Assembly (NCBI GenBank): GCA_038503035.1
Contig: JAVSML010000045.1
Span: forward strand, 1,118,971-1,182,970
Length of the DNA stretch: 64,000 bases
DNA from: Crocodylus rhombifer
Lineage: Eukaryota > Chordata > Crocodylia > Crocodylidae
Direction of reading: 5' to 3'
Shown here: positions 44,952 to 55,919 of the stretch, piece after piece
Numbering within the stretch: the first letter of the stretch is position 1
Layout: each line of letters opens with the position of its first letter
Program-made: the position numbers and the translations under genes
Notes under the pieces: generated by a model
What the model saw: the letters and a program-made list of their open reading frames with translations, nothing else
Told to the model about the DNA's origin: nothing
Databases searched by the model: none

Positions 44952-45038
44952 TCCCTGCTGACTTCCTGCCCCTGGGGCAGGGGGCTGAACTCAATGATCC
45001 TCCAGGGTCCCTTCCAGCCCAAATGTCTGTGAAATTCT

Positions 45039-45943
45039 GACCACAATCATCCTCATTTTGAATCCTGCTACTGTGTCTAGCCAATTTCACCTGACCGTGT
45101 TTAATATTCTTGTCCTGGTCTTCATGATTCTGCATGTATCTAACTCCAGGTATCCACTTTGTCCTTTTATCATACCATGTCCCTCACTTTGCTAGTGATG
45201 CCTTTTATGTTTGCATGTTTGCCACGTTGCCTCACAACTTCTTCATAAACATATTTTCCTCTATGGTGACCTTCATTCCTGATATGGACCTACCAGGTAT
45301 GAACATAACTTATTTAGGCAACTATTTGATTTTACCTTGTCTGTAATCTTCATTTCTTTTATTTTATCTCAGATTAGAGTTGAACATCTTTTGTAGGACA
45401 AAGAGTATCTCCCTGTACAAGTCTACCACAATTACAACAGAGAAACATCTTATGGAAACATCTCTGCAACAACACTACAAACAAATAGTAGTTATTATTT
45501 AACATTATGGTGCTAACAGCTCTGATCTTTACAAAATAGGCTCAATTTTGTTTTCTAAATAGCGTTTATTTTGCTGACAGGAAAAATAAATAGAAAATAA
45601 TATAAGCTTTCTGCCCCAGGAAAAATCCGGAACATTTTTTATTTGTTACAGTGATGCTTGTTCTTTCATTAACTAAATGAAATAATGTGCCATATATTAC
45701 ATTAAAGTTACCTGAATTTATGAACTGAGAGGCCTCTTACTTATAACAGTCAGTGATAAATTGCCATTTAAATCATGGCTTATTCATTAATATATATGCC
45801 AGCATACATAGCTATGTTATGGGAGAGCTCAAATAATTATCATGCTTGCTAACAATCTCTCATAATGAGCTAGCACTTAGCATCCTATTGCCCTTTCTAC
45901 CCTAGTTTAATATTATTAAGGATGAGAACAGTAAAAAGTCTCA
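45039..45943. other. AT-rich region with no recognised gene
   Basis: About 900 bp of AT-rich DNA between two CR1 elements. No domain, palindrome or tandem repeat stood out. Confidence 0.6.
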
Positions 45944-46728
45944 TAATTTCATAGTAGCTAGGGTCAGAAGGGACCTGAATAGATCATCTTGCCAGACCCC
46001 CTGCCACAGGCAGGAATGAATGCTGCATTCACAAGACCCCAGACAGGTGATCATCCAACCTCCACTTGAATTTGCCCAAGGTAGGGGCGAGGACCACTTC
46101 CCTGGGAAGTTGGTTCCAGATTTTGGTCACCCTAACTGTAAAACATTACCTTCTGATCTCTAACCTAAACCTATTCTCCATCAGCTTATTATCATTGTTC
46201 CTCATCACCCCAAGCTGTGCTGGGGAGAAGGGGGCTCTACCTATTAGCTGTTGATCTTCCCTGATGAGTTTGTAGGCAGCCACCAGGTCCCCCCTCAGCC
46301 TCCTCTTGCTGAGGCTGAACAGGTTCAGGTCCCTCAGTCTTTCCTCGTAGGGCCTGTCCTGCTGCCCTCTCACTAAGTGGGTGGCCCTCCTCTGAACCCC
46401 CTCCAGGCTGGCCACATCCTTTTTAAAGTGTGGCGCCCAGTATTGGATGAAGTACTCCAATTGTGGCCTGACCAAAGTCACACAGATTGGGTGTATCACC
46501 TCTCTGGACTGGCTTGAGATGCATCTTTGGATGCATGACAAGGTATGGCTGGTCTTGCAGGCTGCAGCCTGGCTTTGGTGGCGCATGTTCATCTTGGAGT
46601 CAATAATAACTCCAAGATCCCGTTCTGCCTCTGTGCTTTCAAGAGGGGGAACTCCCCAGCCTGTATGTATGCTGTGGATTCCTTCTCCCAAAGTACAGCA
46701 CCCTGCATTTGTCTACATTGAACCCCAT
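45944..46728 (-). mobile_element. CR1 LINE 3' fragment, minus strand (copy G)
   Basis: The minus strand runs from MGFNVDKC-like RT thumb sequence (right edge about 46728) through the open stretch 46691-46146 (ERDLGVIIDSKMNMRHQ, RATHLVRGQQDRPYEERLRD, SLSKRRLRGDLVAAYKLIRE). It ends with the 3' UTR and an AACTATGAAATT-like tail at 45944-45970. The frame ends near the start of the last ORF2 block (RLEIRR). The subfamily resembles copies D and E. No catalytic motifs are included. Confidence 0.9.
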
Positions 46729-46796
46729 CCTAGTCTCATCTCAATCCCTTATTTAGTAATGCACTGCCCAAAGAGCCCACTATGGAGGCTATGTGG

Positions 46797-47045
46797 GTGT
46801 ATCTACATGCCACCATATGGCAACGTTACTTTGGCACAGTGCTTTAGTACTTCCTTTTGGAAGTACTAAAGCATGGCGCAGTACAGGCGGTTACTGAGCC
46901 ATGCTCACGGTGCACGGTTAGCTTTCACTGTTACGTCAATGTAGTGGCTCACTGTCCTGGGGGAGTGTGCCACTATAGTGATGTAGCTGCTGATCACATG
47001 TAGACCCAAGCGATTGCTACATTGTCATAGGGCAACATGTAAACT
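46797..47045. mobile_element. Hairpin MITE (copy 1 of 2)
   Basis: The ends ATCTACATGCCACCATATGG and the mirrored CATAGGGCAACATGTAAA form imperfect terminal inverted repeats. Near the left is a hairpin made of GCTTTAGTACTTCC and GGAAGTACTAAAGC. The right half has repeated GATGTAGC and CACTATAGTG words. The whole plan matches 60108-60410. It is non-coding. Confidence 0.65.
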
Positions 47046-48039
47046 CACCTCGTGTTCCTGTAACGAAGAGCCCAATCCTTCCCTGGGGTGTCAAATGAGG
47101 CCAAGACATTCACAATCACAAGTGGAGAATAAAATTACTGGCTAAAGAGTCTGATTTTTATGGTCCGAAAATAGGTATTTTTAAATTGTTTTTCAATAAT
47201 TTTAAAAGTTTTTCAACATTAATGTGCCATTTACGAATGAAAAGCAATGCTGATAGATACAGACACACTTTTAAGGGTCCCAGGAACTTGCAGAAAAACT
47301 TGTACCAGTGGTAATACTTTCTGGAAAAAAAAAACCTTCTATGGCAAGGGCTTAATAAGGGAGGAGGAGGATATATTTATGGAAATTACCACCTTCCTTG
47401 GTTAATCTCAGTTCTACTGAAATAAGAAATTAAAGAAACATGAATGATAAGCATTATGGCATGATGAAAGATAAAGAATGCTGAGCCTGTTGACTTTTCT
47501 CCCCCACAATTATAAAAACATAGTATTTGACATTTATCTGGAATTTAGGGCCCAATTTTTTCATTTATTTATTTAGTTACTTTACAAAATATTCATTTGG
47601 AATAAAGTTTTCTGTGTTTTACCAGTGAGCAAAGCATCACAGATGATACATAACTAAATTGCAGAAATCTCAAAGCCAGTTTCGTTGACAAGGCAGAGAA
47701 GTTCAAACCGCTAGAATTTCAATCTATCTTAAAATAAATAAGTTTTTCTCCCCTTATTCCAGCTATCTCTCTCATCTTGTATGTGACTTCAGTTCTCATT
47801 TTGCCCTGTTATTAGTTCTGTAAGACTTTTTTTCCTCACAATTTAATTCCATTTGCCAGGCAAACTTTCTCATCTAAGCTCATTTCCTCAGCACGTAGAA
47901 TTTCTCCTTCCTACAGTAATGGCTTGTCATTCTTCCACACAAATGAAGTCCCCAGAAAACAACCAAGTCAGCAATGCACTGCTGTTCTTGTATAACTGAT
48001 ACCTCTGCAATGCAAACCACAGGCATCAGAGGCCAAGAC

Positions 48040-48200
48040 ACGATCATAGGAAAAGAGAGCTGGACAAGATCTCGCAAGGTCACCTATACCAGCCCCCTGC
48101 TCAAAGTCGGGGCATCCCTGAACGCTGAACTGAGCCAAGTATCTGTTCAACCTGCTCTTTACAGTTACTAGGGATGGAGATCATGGGAGTGTGCTTAATC
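48040..48200 (-). mobile_element. CR1 3' tail, minus strand, old (copy M)
   Basis: The order GAGCTGGACAAGATCTCG, CCAGCCCCCTGCTC, then a segment like CAAGTATCTGTTCAACCTGC resembles the reversed CR1 3' UTR and ORF2 end. It is strongly diverged, so subfamily and edges are uncertain. Confidence 0.55.
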
Positions 48201-49244
48201 AATTCTTTACTGTGTTGTTTCTTAATTAACTCTCTGAATTAATCACTCTTTTGAAGAAAGGTACATAGGGTAGCTGCTTTCCTAAGTGCAAAAATACAGA
48301 TGCCTTTGCTACCGTAAATTGTCAAAGGTCTGTGAACTTCAGTGGAGCTATCAAATTATACTAGCTACAGATCTGCTTCTTGTATTTTTAATACTACCCC
48401 CCCATGCACGCACATGCATATACATACATACATTTATTTAAAACAAAGAAACCGCCGAGTGTCCTGAAAAAAATAATTTCAAAATGCAAACAGCTTTTAT
48501 ATTTAAGGAATACACCTCCTAACTTCCCAATATTCATCCCCTCCACTACTCCATGTAACAAAACTCCAATTCTTTCCCCTTCTGCAGTACAACAATCCCA
48601 GCCTGATTTTCTTCAAACTTTATTATTAAAAAAAATGGCTTCAGGGCAGAGATGTGGAATGCCAATTTTCATCTCTTGACAAATGTTTATAGCCAAGATG
48701 TAAACCCCTGAAAACAGGAGTTTATAATTTAAATGCTGACACAACTGTAACTAGAGCGATGGGAACCCTGTTGCCATAATAACTGCCATTCTTTGGAAAG
48801 TATTTATGGCAAAGCTTCAACCTTTCTTAAAAAAGAAATTCAGGCTTTTGGCTTCTATTGACTGTGGGGAATGGCAGCAAGATCCGGATTCTTGGGGATG
48901 AAGCCACCATTTGTCACAGACTGAAGAGATTTTAACATGGCTGTTGTGCCTGTTCATGGCCTAAACATCTTGTACTTGATCCTCCATTACTGAAGGTAAT
49001 GGAAGCTTTTCCAGTGACATGAATAGGAACTGGATTTTGCTCCTTATGTCCATTGATTTCATGCTATTTAACTTCCATTCAGCATTTTCCAAAAACACTT
49101 GTTTGTATCTATTCTCTTATCTAATTGGAATCAGAGCCTATTTCTTTGTATCCCACTTTAATTTGTTCCTTGTTTAATATCTTTAATTAAATTTGTGCCA
49201 TACATACTGCAATTAACCTCACTCTTAATTCACTGAAAGGAAGT

Positions 49245-49320
49245 CACAAAATCATAGAATCATGGTGTCCTAGGGTTAGAAGGGACCTCAAAGGTCTAAA
49301 CCCATGCACAGAACCAGCAT
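49245..49320 (-). mobile_element. CR1 3' tail, minus strand, short (copy L)
   Basis: AAAATCATAGAATCATGG followed by GGTTAGAAGGGACCTCAAAG is the reversed CR1 3' end. Only about 75 bp remain. Confidence 0.75.
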
Positions 49321-49385
49321 TTGTTCTTGATGTAAAGATTAAATTGTAATGATAACACATATAAAAATAAGACTGAATTTCCTTC

Positions 49386-49409
49386 TGTCTCTCTCTCTCT
49401 CTTTCTCTC
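49386..49409 (+). repeat. CT microsatellite
   Basis: An imperfect (CT)n tract with one extra T, next to a CCACCCACACACA stretch. Confidence 0.85.
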
Positions 49410-51604
49410 CCACCCACACACAGATATCCATGCATGCTACCCCTCGCATGCTACCTTTTATACCTTCATCCCCACTGCTTCTCAAAACAAATAGAAATAC
49501 TCAGAAGAAAAAAATAGTGCAAATTAAAATAGGTAAATAAGGACGTGCAATATGAAAATAGCTCACAATTTTTATGTGTAAGGGAGAAATATAATGACTC
49601 ATGTGTAACTGTATATCCAGTCTCAATTAGAATTAGAGTCTAGTTTCTTTTCTCAAGGAGTTATGGAAATTTCTCAAATCCACACATAATAAATGTAATA
49701 TAAGTAATATTACATACAAGTTTGGAATACACTTTCCTATTGGTGGAGCTTACTTATACTCACAAATTCTGGTTCCAGCTCTCCAGTACATGGAAAAAGC
49801 TTTGTGCCATTCTCACAGCTCAAACCAATATAAAACCTGGTGGACATGGATGCTTAAGGCTTTTCTCAGCTCAGAATGGACTCTGGGTCCCAGCTGGAGT
49901 TGCTTTGATGACCTTTCGTTCCCAAAATCCATTGTAACCCATAACACGTCCACTATGAATGTTTTGACTAGTGACCATTGGTGCAAACTAGAGCAGCCTT
50001 GAGAGTGCTCTCATTTGTGATAATGAGATTATAACATGGCACCGTAGCCTTAAACTTGGGACATCAAAGGTGAATTCTTACCACCTTTGTGTTCCCCAGC
50101 TTGAAGTATTTTGAATGCTGCTCAGCCATAGCCCAAGAAAACAGGACAATTCAGCCTTTGTCTATATAAAAAAAGATCTGAGTGAGGCCCCAAATCAGTA
50201 ATCTGTCCCTGCTGAATACATGCTTGCATGCTTGTGGACTAGGAAATGGAGTTAACTATATGTTTAAAAGCTTTGCTGAAGTGTGACCTGAGAGAAAGCA
50301 TTCCAATTTAGTTTTCAGTTATAAAAGCAGACGAACAATATGGCTGATTCAAAGTTATGTAATGAATACGATTTATATTAATTATTTCATGTTACACTGA
50401 AAGTTAAATGCACCAGTGTCTCATGTTGTTCTTATGGGAGCTGAAGCTTGCACATGTTTCAGGAGCTAATTGCAGCCCTGATTTTGGATTCCTGCTTATA
50501 CAGTCATTACTAAAGGTGGGGTGCCTAGATCAGATTGAGTACAGTTGGCTTGTAAGGGCAGTTTAAGCTCTGCCAATTATGTGGATTAACAGAATTTTAC
50601 ATTTCAGAGTTGGCACTTTCACCAGGGTGACGTTCACTTTAAAGCAGTGATTTTTGCCTTTTAAGGGAGTTGGGGTAGTTTATTTTTTTAGCATAGGGCT
50701 TGAACCATTCAGTTTTGTGTTTGAACTTCCCCAACTTTTGTGGGGAACAGAGCTAATGTTCTGATCTGATGCATCTTTGTTGAAGACCTGCAACCTTTCT
50801 GAATGAACAAAAGACCTTAACATTTAATTTAAGCTAGTTGAAGCTAAGACATGTATAGAAAAAAATGGTCCATATCGGAAGATAGGTTGGATCCTGAATA
50901 ACTCTAAAGCTTATTTAGTGAGAGCACCATGGTCTCCTGAAGGTCCTCTTTGTCATATAATCAGATATAGAGTAATATTAAGATAGTAAAACATCAGTGA
51001 AGGGGCTTAAGAACTAGATTTAAAGGAAAACAAGGGATAGACTGAACGACTTCAAACAATTTATAAAACACTAAAGAACTTGGAATTGACTGAAGATTTT
51101 CCCAAAGATAGACTACACAATTTAATCAAGCTTCATTATATTTTCAATTCAGTTTTGAAATATTGTGAGCAATATATGAGTCCACACCCAAATGTGACAT
51201 TCACTGGGATTTACATGCGGACTATGTATATGGCAAAGAAAAATAGGTGTTTCCTTTTGCCAAATTTGCATTCTGCTATTTCGACTATTAAATGCCTCTT
51301 CTGAAATGATCCTTTCCAGTTACACTAATATTCACTTCTGGTGTTTTCACAAAGCAAAGTAATGGTAAATAGAATATCTGCATTTTAAATATGTTTCTCT
51401 CTTTTTGTCCTCAGGAAGTAAGGGAAAACCTAAAACCTGCCTTTGAAAGGTGTTGTGATCATTCGTGATTGCTGTCAGCTGCCACGAAGCATTCCTGTAG
51501 ATATTCTCTGCACCCTAGGATGTAGGAGAGGGGTGTCTGCCATTATTTATTGTCAGCAAAGGAAAGATATATATCTCTTTATTTCTGCTAAAATCAGGTG
51601 GCAT

Positions 51605-51830
51605 ACTGTATAGAAAAAATTAGCTGGAAAGGATTTCAGGAGATCATTTAGTTCAACTATATTCTCAACCCCGTCCAAATTTGAAACTTGCAACTCATCT
51701 AACCTACACTCAAAGAATTGCAGCGACAGGGATCTATAACCACTCTAGGGATTCCCTTCCTAACTACCCACAAAGTTAGAAAGTCTTTTCTTTCTAATAT
51801 CTAATATAAACAGCCTGCACAGGAAGCTTT
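51605..51830 (-). mobile_element. Old CR1-like 3' tail, minus strand (copy N)
   Basis: TAGCTGGAAAGGATTTCAGG, then AGTTCAACTATATTCTCAAC, and a segment like AAAGTCTTTTCTTTCTAATATC follow the order of a reversed CR1 3' end (tail, 3' UTR, last ORF2 block). High divergence makes the call moderate. Confidence 0.5.
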
Positions 51831-52817
51831 GGCAAAACAATCCCAGGCATCTATTACTCTTCCTTGATTTCTGCCCAACTCCCTCCCTCTCCCACTCAGC
51901 TGCTTTATCTGCTCTCCAGTAGGCACATCCAGTGGGCACATACTTGGCTAACACACATTGTATTGGCCCATCTGAAATATTCCTACAGTCTGTCATAGCC
52001 ACTCCTGCAGTCATAATTTTATGCACTCCTTCCCTGTCTCCCCTGCTGTGGCTGGGCTTACTGAAGATCTGATGGGCACAAAAATGAATACTGCTTTCAA
52101 CCAGATGTGCAGTCAGCCTCGAACTTGCTTTTGCCTTTCTTGCTGTCAACAGTGTGTCATGGAGACAGACAGGCAAGAACCTCCACTTCATTTTCCTTTC
52201 CATGGATTTGGGCGAGAATGCCCAAATACAACAGCTTCTCTGAGAAAGTTCATTAAACTTGTGGAGGGTATGGAGGAAAGATATTTCTTGTCCTTCCTTC
52301 AATGCTATCTGTTCTTTTACTTTGGCACCTCCACTCTGGGCTGTTTGTGATCCGTAATGAACCCTCTCTCACTGTGTGGGCCTCCACAGTTTATTTGATT
52401 TGGAGCAGTCTAGGCTGAATGCTGGCAAGGAAAAAAAAATGAATGTAGGTAAAATAACACTGCATTTCTGTCCGTTGTTAAGGAATCTCTCAGACCACTG
52501 AAAAATACTGTGAACACCCACTTCAAGATGGAATTTACTGGAAAAATATCATACTAATAACAATTCTAATATCCGAAAAATATATTTAAATGTAAGTAAG
52601 GTTTTGACATAAATCTACAAAAGCATGGAAATGCCCAATTAAGGTAGAAATGCACCATATGGACTCAGATATGCTAAGAAATAAGCAATCTGTTAGAGTG
52701 ACACCCTGCTGTGGTTAGGTGCTGAACACATATGTCCCTATTGGGTTTTAGCTATGGATGTTCTTACTTTTTAGCTCTGTGCATTTTGGATAGAGTTGAA
52801 ACTGAGAAGGTGGTGTT

Positions 52818-52845
52818 TTGTGTATGTGTGTGTATGTGTGTGTGC
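52818..52845 (+). repeat. GT microsatellite with TATG interruptions
   Basis: TGTGTATGTGTGTGTATGTG-type tract of about 28 bp. Confidence 0.85.
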
Positions 52846-53479
52846 ACATAGGTGGGTAAGTGTGCAATTTATTTTTATTTTAATTTGAAAATATTATTGA
52901 GTGTACATCTATGTAATTCCATTGGGCCTGGACCAGCTGCCAATTTACTTGCTAGTAAGGTGCAGCTCAGTTGATTGTGGACACATTTACAGAAGTAAAT
53001 TGATATGCAAAGCTATCAAAGGAAATAATAATTTCTCCACCTCTTTATGTTTTCAAATCAGCACCTGAAGATATGCTTTAGTCAAGCCATCATTTTTTGG
53101 CTCAGTTCAGATGTAAATGGATGAGATCCTATGACCTGTTACACAAGAAATAGATGAACCAATGGCTCCACCTGGCTTGAAATTCTATCAGCTTTGGATA
53201 TAGAAGGAAAGGCCTGTTTGTGACCTGTCTGCTTTAGGAATGACCTCAAGTTTATGAAAATCAGTGACACAATAGCAGAATGCTTAAGGTACGTTTGGCT
53301 ACAGCTGGTGAGTATATGTATCTCTGTATCCATAGCTGGAGGGAGAACATTGTTTTTGCAGGGGGGCTGAGCACATGTGCATGTGCGCACATGCCCCCCC
53401 ACATTAAGTCTGCAGGGGAAGGGGCGGGAGGAGGGGAAAAGGCCATGGTGAGGGGGAGGCAATAAGGCTGGGGCTCACA

Positions 53480-54640
53480 GTTGGCAGGGATTGGGCTCTG
53501 TGATGGTCCGCTGCACCTGTGAGACTGCCCCTTCGCCCATGTCAGGGGTCATTGTCCAGTGCTAACATCCACCACCCCCCAACCCTGCACTGGCCCAGGC
53601 TGCCTCCCCGCACTGGTCCTAGTCCAGCACCAGCCCCGTACCGCCTGGGGGGACACAAAGCTGGAGCAGGGACAGCCTCAGCTGTGCTGCTGGGCTGGTG
53701 GAGATGGAGCCTCCAGGACCTCTGCCCCACCCAACCTTTCCCTGTCCCACCTCACCCTGTCTAAGTCGTCCCTGGGAAGAACCTGGCAGATCCTGCAGAG
53801 TCTTGGCACTGGTTAACCAAGGTGGGCATGTGTGTCCCCCCCCGGATCTTTGCATGGGGCAAGGTCAGATTAAACCTGTGAGTCAAGCTGGGCTCTTCCT
53901 GTTCCCCACCTTTGTGCCTTGCTGCAGCTTTTGAAAGCAGCACAGTGCCATGTGTGTCCTGCTGCTGGGTGGGTGGGCAGCGAGGCACATGGCACTATGC
54001 TGCACCACTTTCAAAGGCTGCAGCAAGACATGGAGCAGGCAGAGCCCAGCTTGCTTTTCATCTGCAGCCAGCCCTTGCCCTGTGTAAAGATTGGGGTGGG
54101 GTGGGCATGTGCCCCCCACTTGGCTCCCCAGCACCAGAACTCTTCAGGAGCCACCAGGATCCACTTGTCCCACAACCTGGTCTGGCCAGGGCTCCAGTCA
54201 CCGTGAATGGGGCCCCCGCTGGGCCAGGTTGAGTGGCAATCAGATCCCAGTGGCTAGTCCAGGGCCATGGTGTTTTGGAGCCAAGGGGTGGGGGGAACGT
54301 GCCACCCATCCCCCGGGTCCTGGGCACTGCAGTGGGAGCTGCTGGACTCCAATTGCCTCCTGACCTGGCCTGGCTGGTGCCCCATTCTCCATGAATGGGA
54401 CCCCAGTTGGGCCAGGTTGTGGGATAAGCCCCATACTATAGAAGGGAGCAGGGCAAGGATGAGGGTGAATGATTTGGCCCTGCCCCTACCCTTCTCCCTC
54501 CTGCACTGTGGGAGTATTGATCTCCCCACCCCCACCCAGCCCAGAAACTAAAGGAAGAAACCTTACTTACCTGTCTGCTCCTCTGGGCTGGCTGTGAGCC
54601 CCGTGCACCCCTCCCCACTGCTGCAGCAGCCTGCGGCCAG
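53480..54640. repeat. GC-rich repeat block with a large imperfect palindrome
   Basis: An AT-rich neighbourhood changes abruptly to GC-rich DNA. Within it, 53763-53956 and 53987-54172 are inverted copies; for example GCCTTGCTGCAGCTTTTGAA is mirrored by CTTTCAAAGGCTGCAGCAAG. A direct repeat of about 56 bp (54176-54231 and 54365-54420, each ending GGGCCAGGTTG) follows. The many 60-107-codon frames here are explained by composition and symmetry. It looks like a foldback, non-autonomous element of unknown family. Confidence 0.55.
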
Positions 54641-55915
54641 GTTGCCCTAGTGTTTGGAGAGGCTGAGCCCTGTTAGCACCTCCCTTCCACCACCTATGTC
54701 TGTATCTAAGGTAAATGTAGAGCCAGATATCTGCCAGATGTACCTGTCTGTGCAGCAGCAGCCAAGCAGATAAATACCCTGGCCAGTACCCAACTGTGAG
54801 AGAGTTAACGTTGAAATTCCTGCATCATAACAGATCCCAGTTGTGTAGTAGTTCCTTATATTCAGAGCCTGAATATTGATGACATGTGTTTTTTTCTTGC
54901 TCAATGTTCAGCAAATATTGTGAGTTGGATGTAGCAAACCATTCTCCCATTGAATATGGCTAAAACTACTTACTGTCTTTTCACAAACCCTTAACAGAAA
55001 AATGTTAATATCTTTCTTTCTTTATCTTGTGGTTATCTCCTGGACCTGAAGGGGAATGTCCTGAGGCTGGGGTGCTGGGCACCTGCCCCCAGGCTCTGCC
55101 TCCTAGGCCTGCCTATAACTCCCCACCTTGGGCTTGAAAACTGGAGATATTGTAAATAGTTTTCTGATGATAAGTGGATTTTTTATTGGTGGTGAGTAGG
55201 GTGGTGGAGGGGCTCTGTTGGCTGAGGTGGAAGGGGGAAGGGGGCTTTGTGTTAGTGAGCAAGGGGGGAGATAGGGTGGGTGTTGTTAGGTAAATGAAGT
55301 TTTTTTGTTTTGAACACATACACATTCTGAGAGTGGTGCTAGTGCTGGTGGTGGACAGGTGTAGGGGGTGTATGGATGGTGGGCAGGAAGGCTGGAGAAG
55401 GGAGTGCAGGAGGACAGGGTCAGCCAGGGTCTCCTCCACCCAGTGCCGTGGCCCCCACTGGTAGGTGGGCAGCTGTCTTGGGGCCTGGTGGGGGGCAGTT
55501 GCTGGGGCCAGCAGGGCCACCACCATGCCCAGCAGGAGCACAGGTCACTGGGTGTCACTGCCAAGGGCAGAAGAAGCCATGGCATGGGGAGGCAGGATGG
55601 CAAGGAGGGAGCTGCTGCATGCTGCCCCTGCATTGTGCACATGTTTCCTGGGCAGAGAAGAGGCTGGACAGGGATCATAGGGTGGGGCTGTGTTTCCAAG
55701 ATGTCTGCCAAGTGCTGGCAGGTAGCTCTGGCTTCAACATGACTGCCAAGTGATGGCAACCATGTGGCCAGAGGCTGGCGCTCCTCCCAGTGGCCACAGA
55801 GGCACATGGCAGGGCTGGAGGAATTTGGCACTACATTTATTGCCAAGTCCCTAAACGTGTAGACACCTGCCAAATGTGCAGTAAATTTAGTTGCACTTAA
55901 ATGCATGTGTAGATG
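54641..55915. repeat. GC-rich stretch ending in a MITE-like tail
   Basis: 55080-55850 is GC-rich and has overlapping frames on both strands without domains. The end (about 55850-55915, AACGTGTAGACACCTGCC, then GCATGTGTAGATGTGCCC) carries the TGTAGA and ACATGT words seen at the ends of the foldbacks at 12795 and 15998, so this may be a further member. The left boundary is not found. Confidence 0.35.
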
Positions 55916-55919
55916 TGCC

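Larger units (their letters stand above)
41650..45038 (+). mobile_element. Long decayed CR1 LINE (copy F)
   Basis: About 3.4 kb, from inside ORF1 to the 3' end (GGGGGCTGAACTCAATGATC, then AATGTCTGTGAAATTC). RT and C-terminal words (GRKNLHHAYRL, RATHMIRGQENRPYDKRL) place it in the subfamily of copies A and C, not with its neighbour E. Many indels break the frames. Confidence 0.9.
47046..53480. other. AT-rich region with scattered CR1 tails and microsatellites
   Basis: No gene is recognised. The listed short CR1 tails (48040, 49245, 51605), a CT repeat and a GT repeat are the only identifiable features. Open frames of 60-180 codons (for instance 51760-52302 minus) have no domain; that one overlaps the CR1-like tail at 51605-51830. 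Confidence 0.55.

Noticed and set aside
51760..52302. 180-codon minus-strand frame as a gene
   Set aside because: No domain; one end overlaps a CR1-like tail and the rest looks like unselected DNA.
53519..54551. Many short frames on both strands in GC-rich DNA
   Set aside because: Explained by palindromic, GC-rich repeat sequence.
55113..55906. Overlapping frames of 124-206 codons on both strands
   Set aside because: GC-rich, low-complexity composition; no domain, signal peptide or conserved motif.
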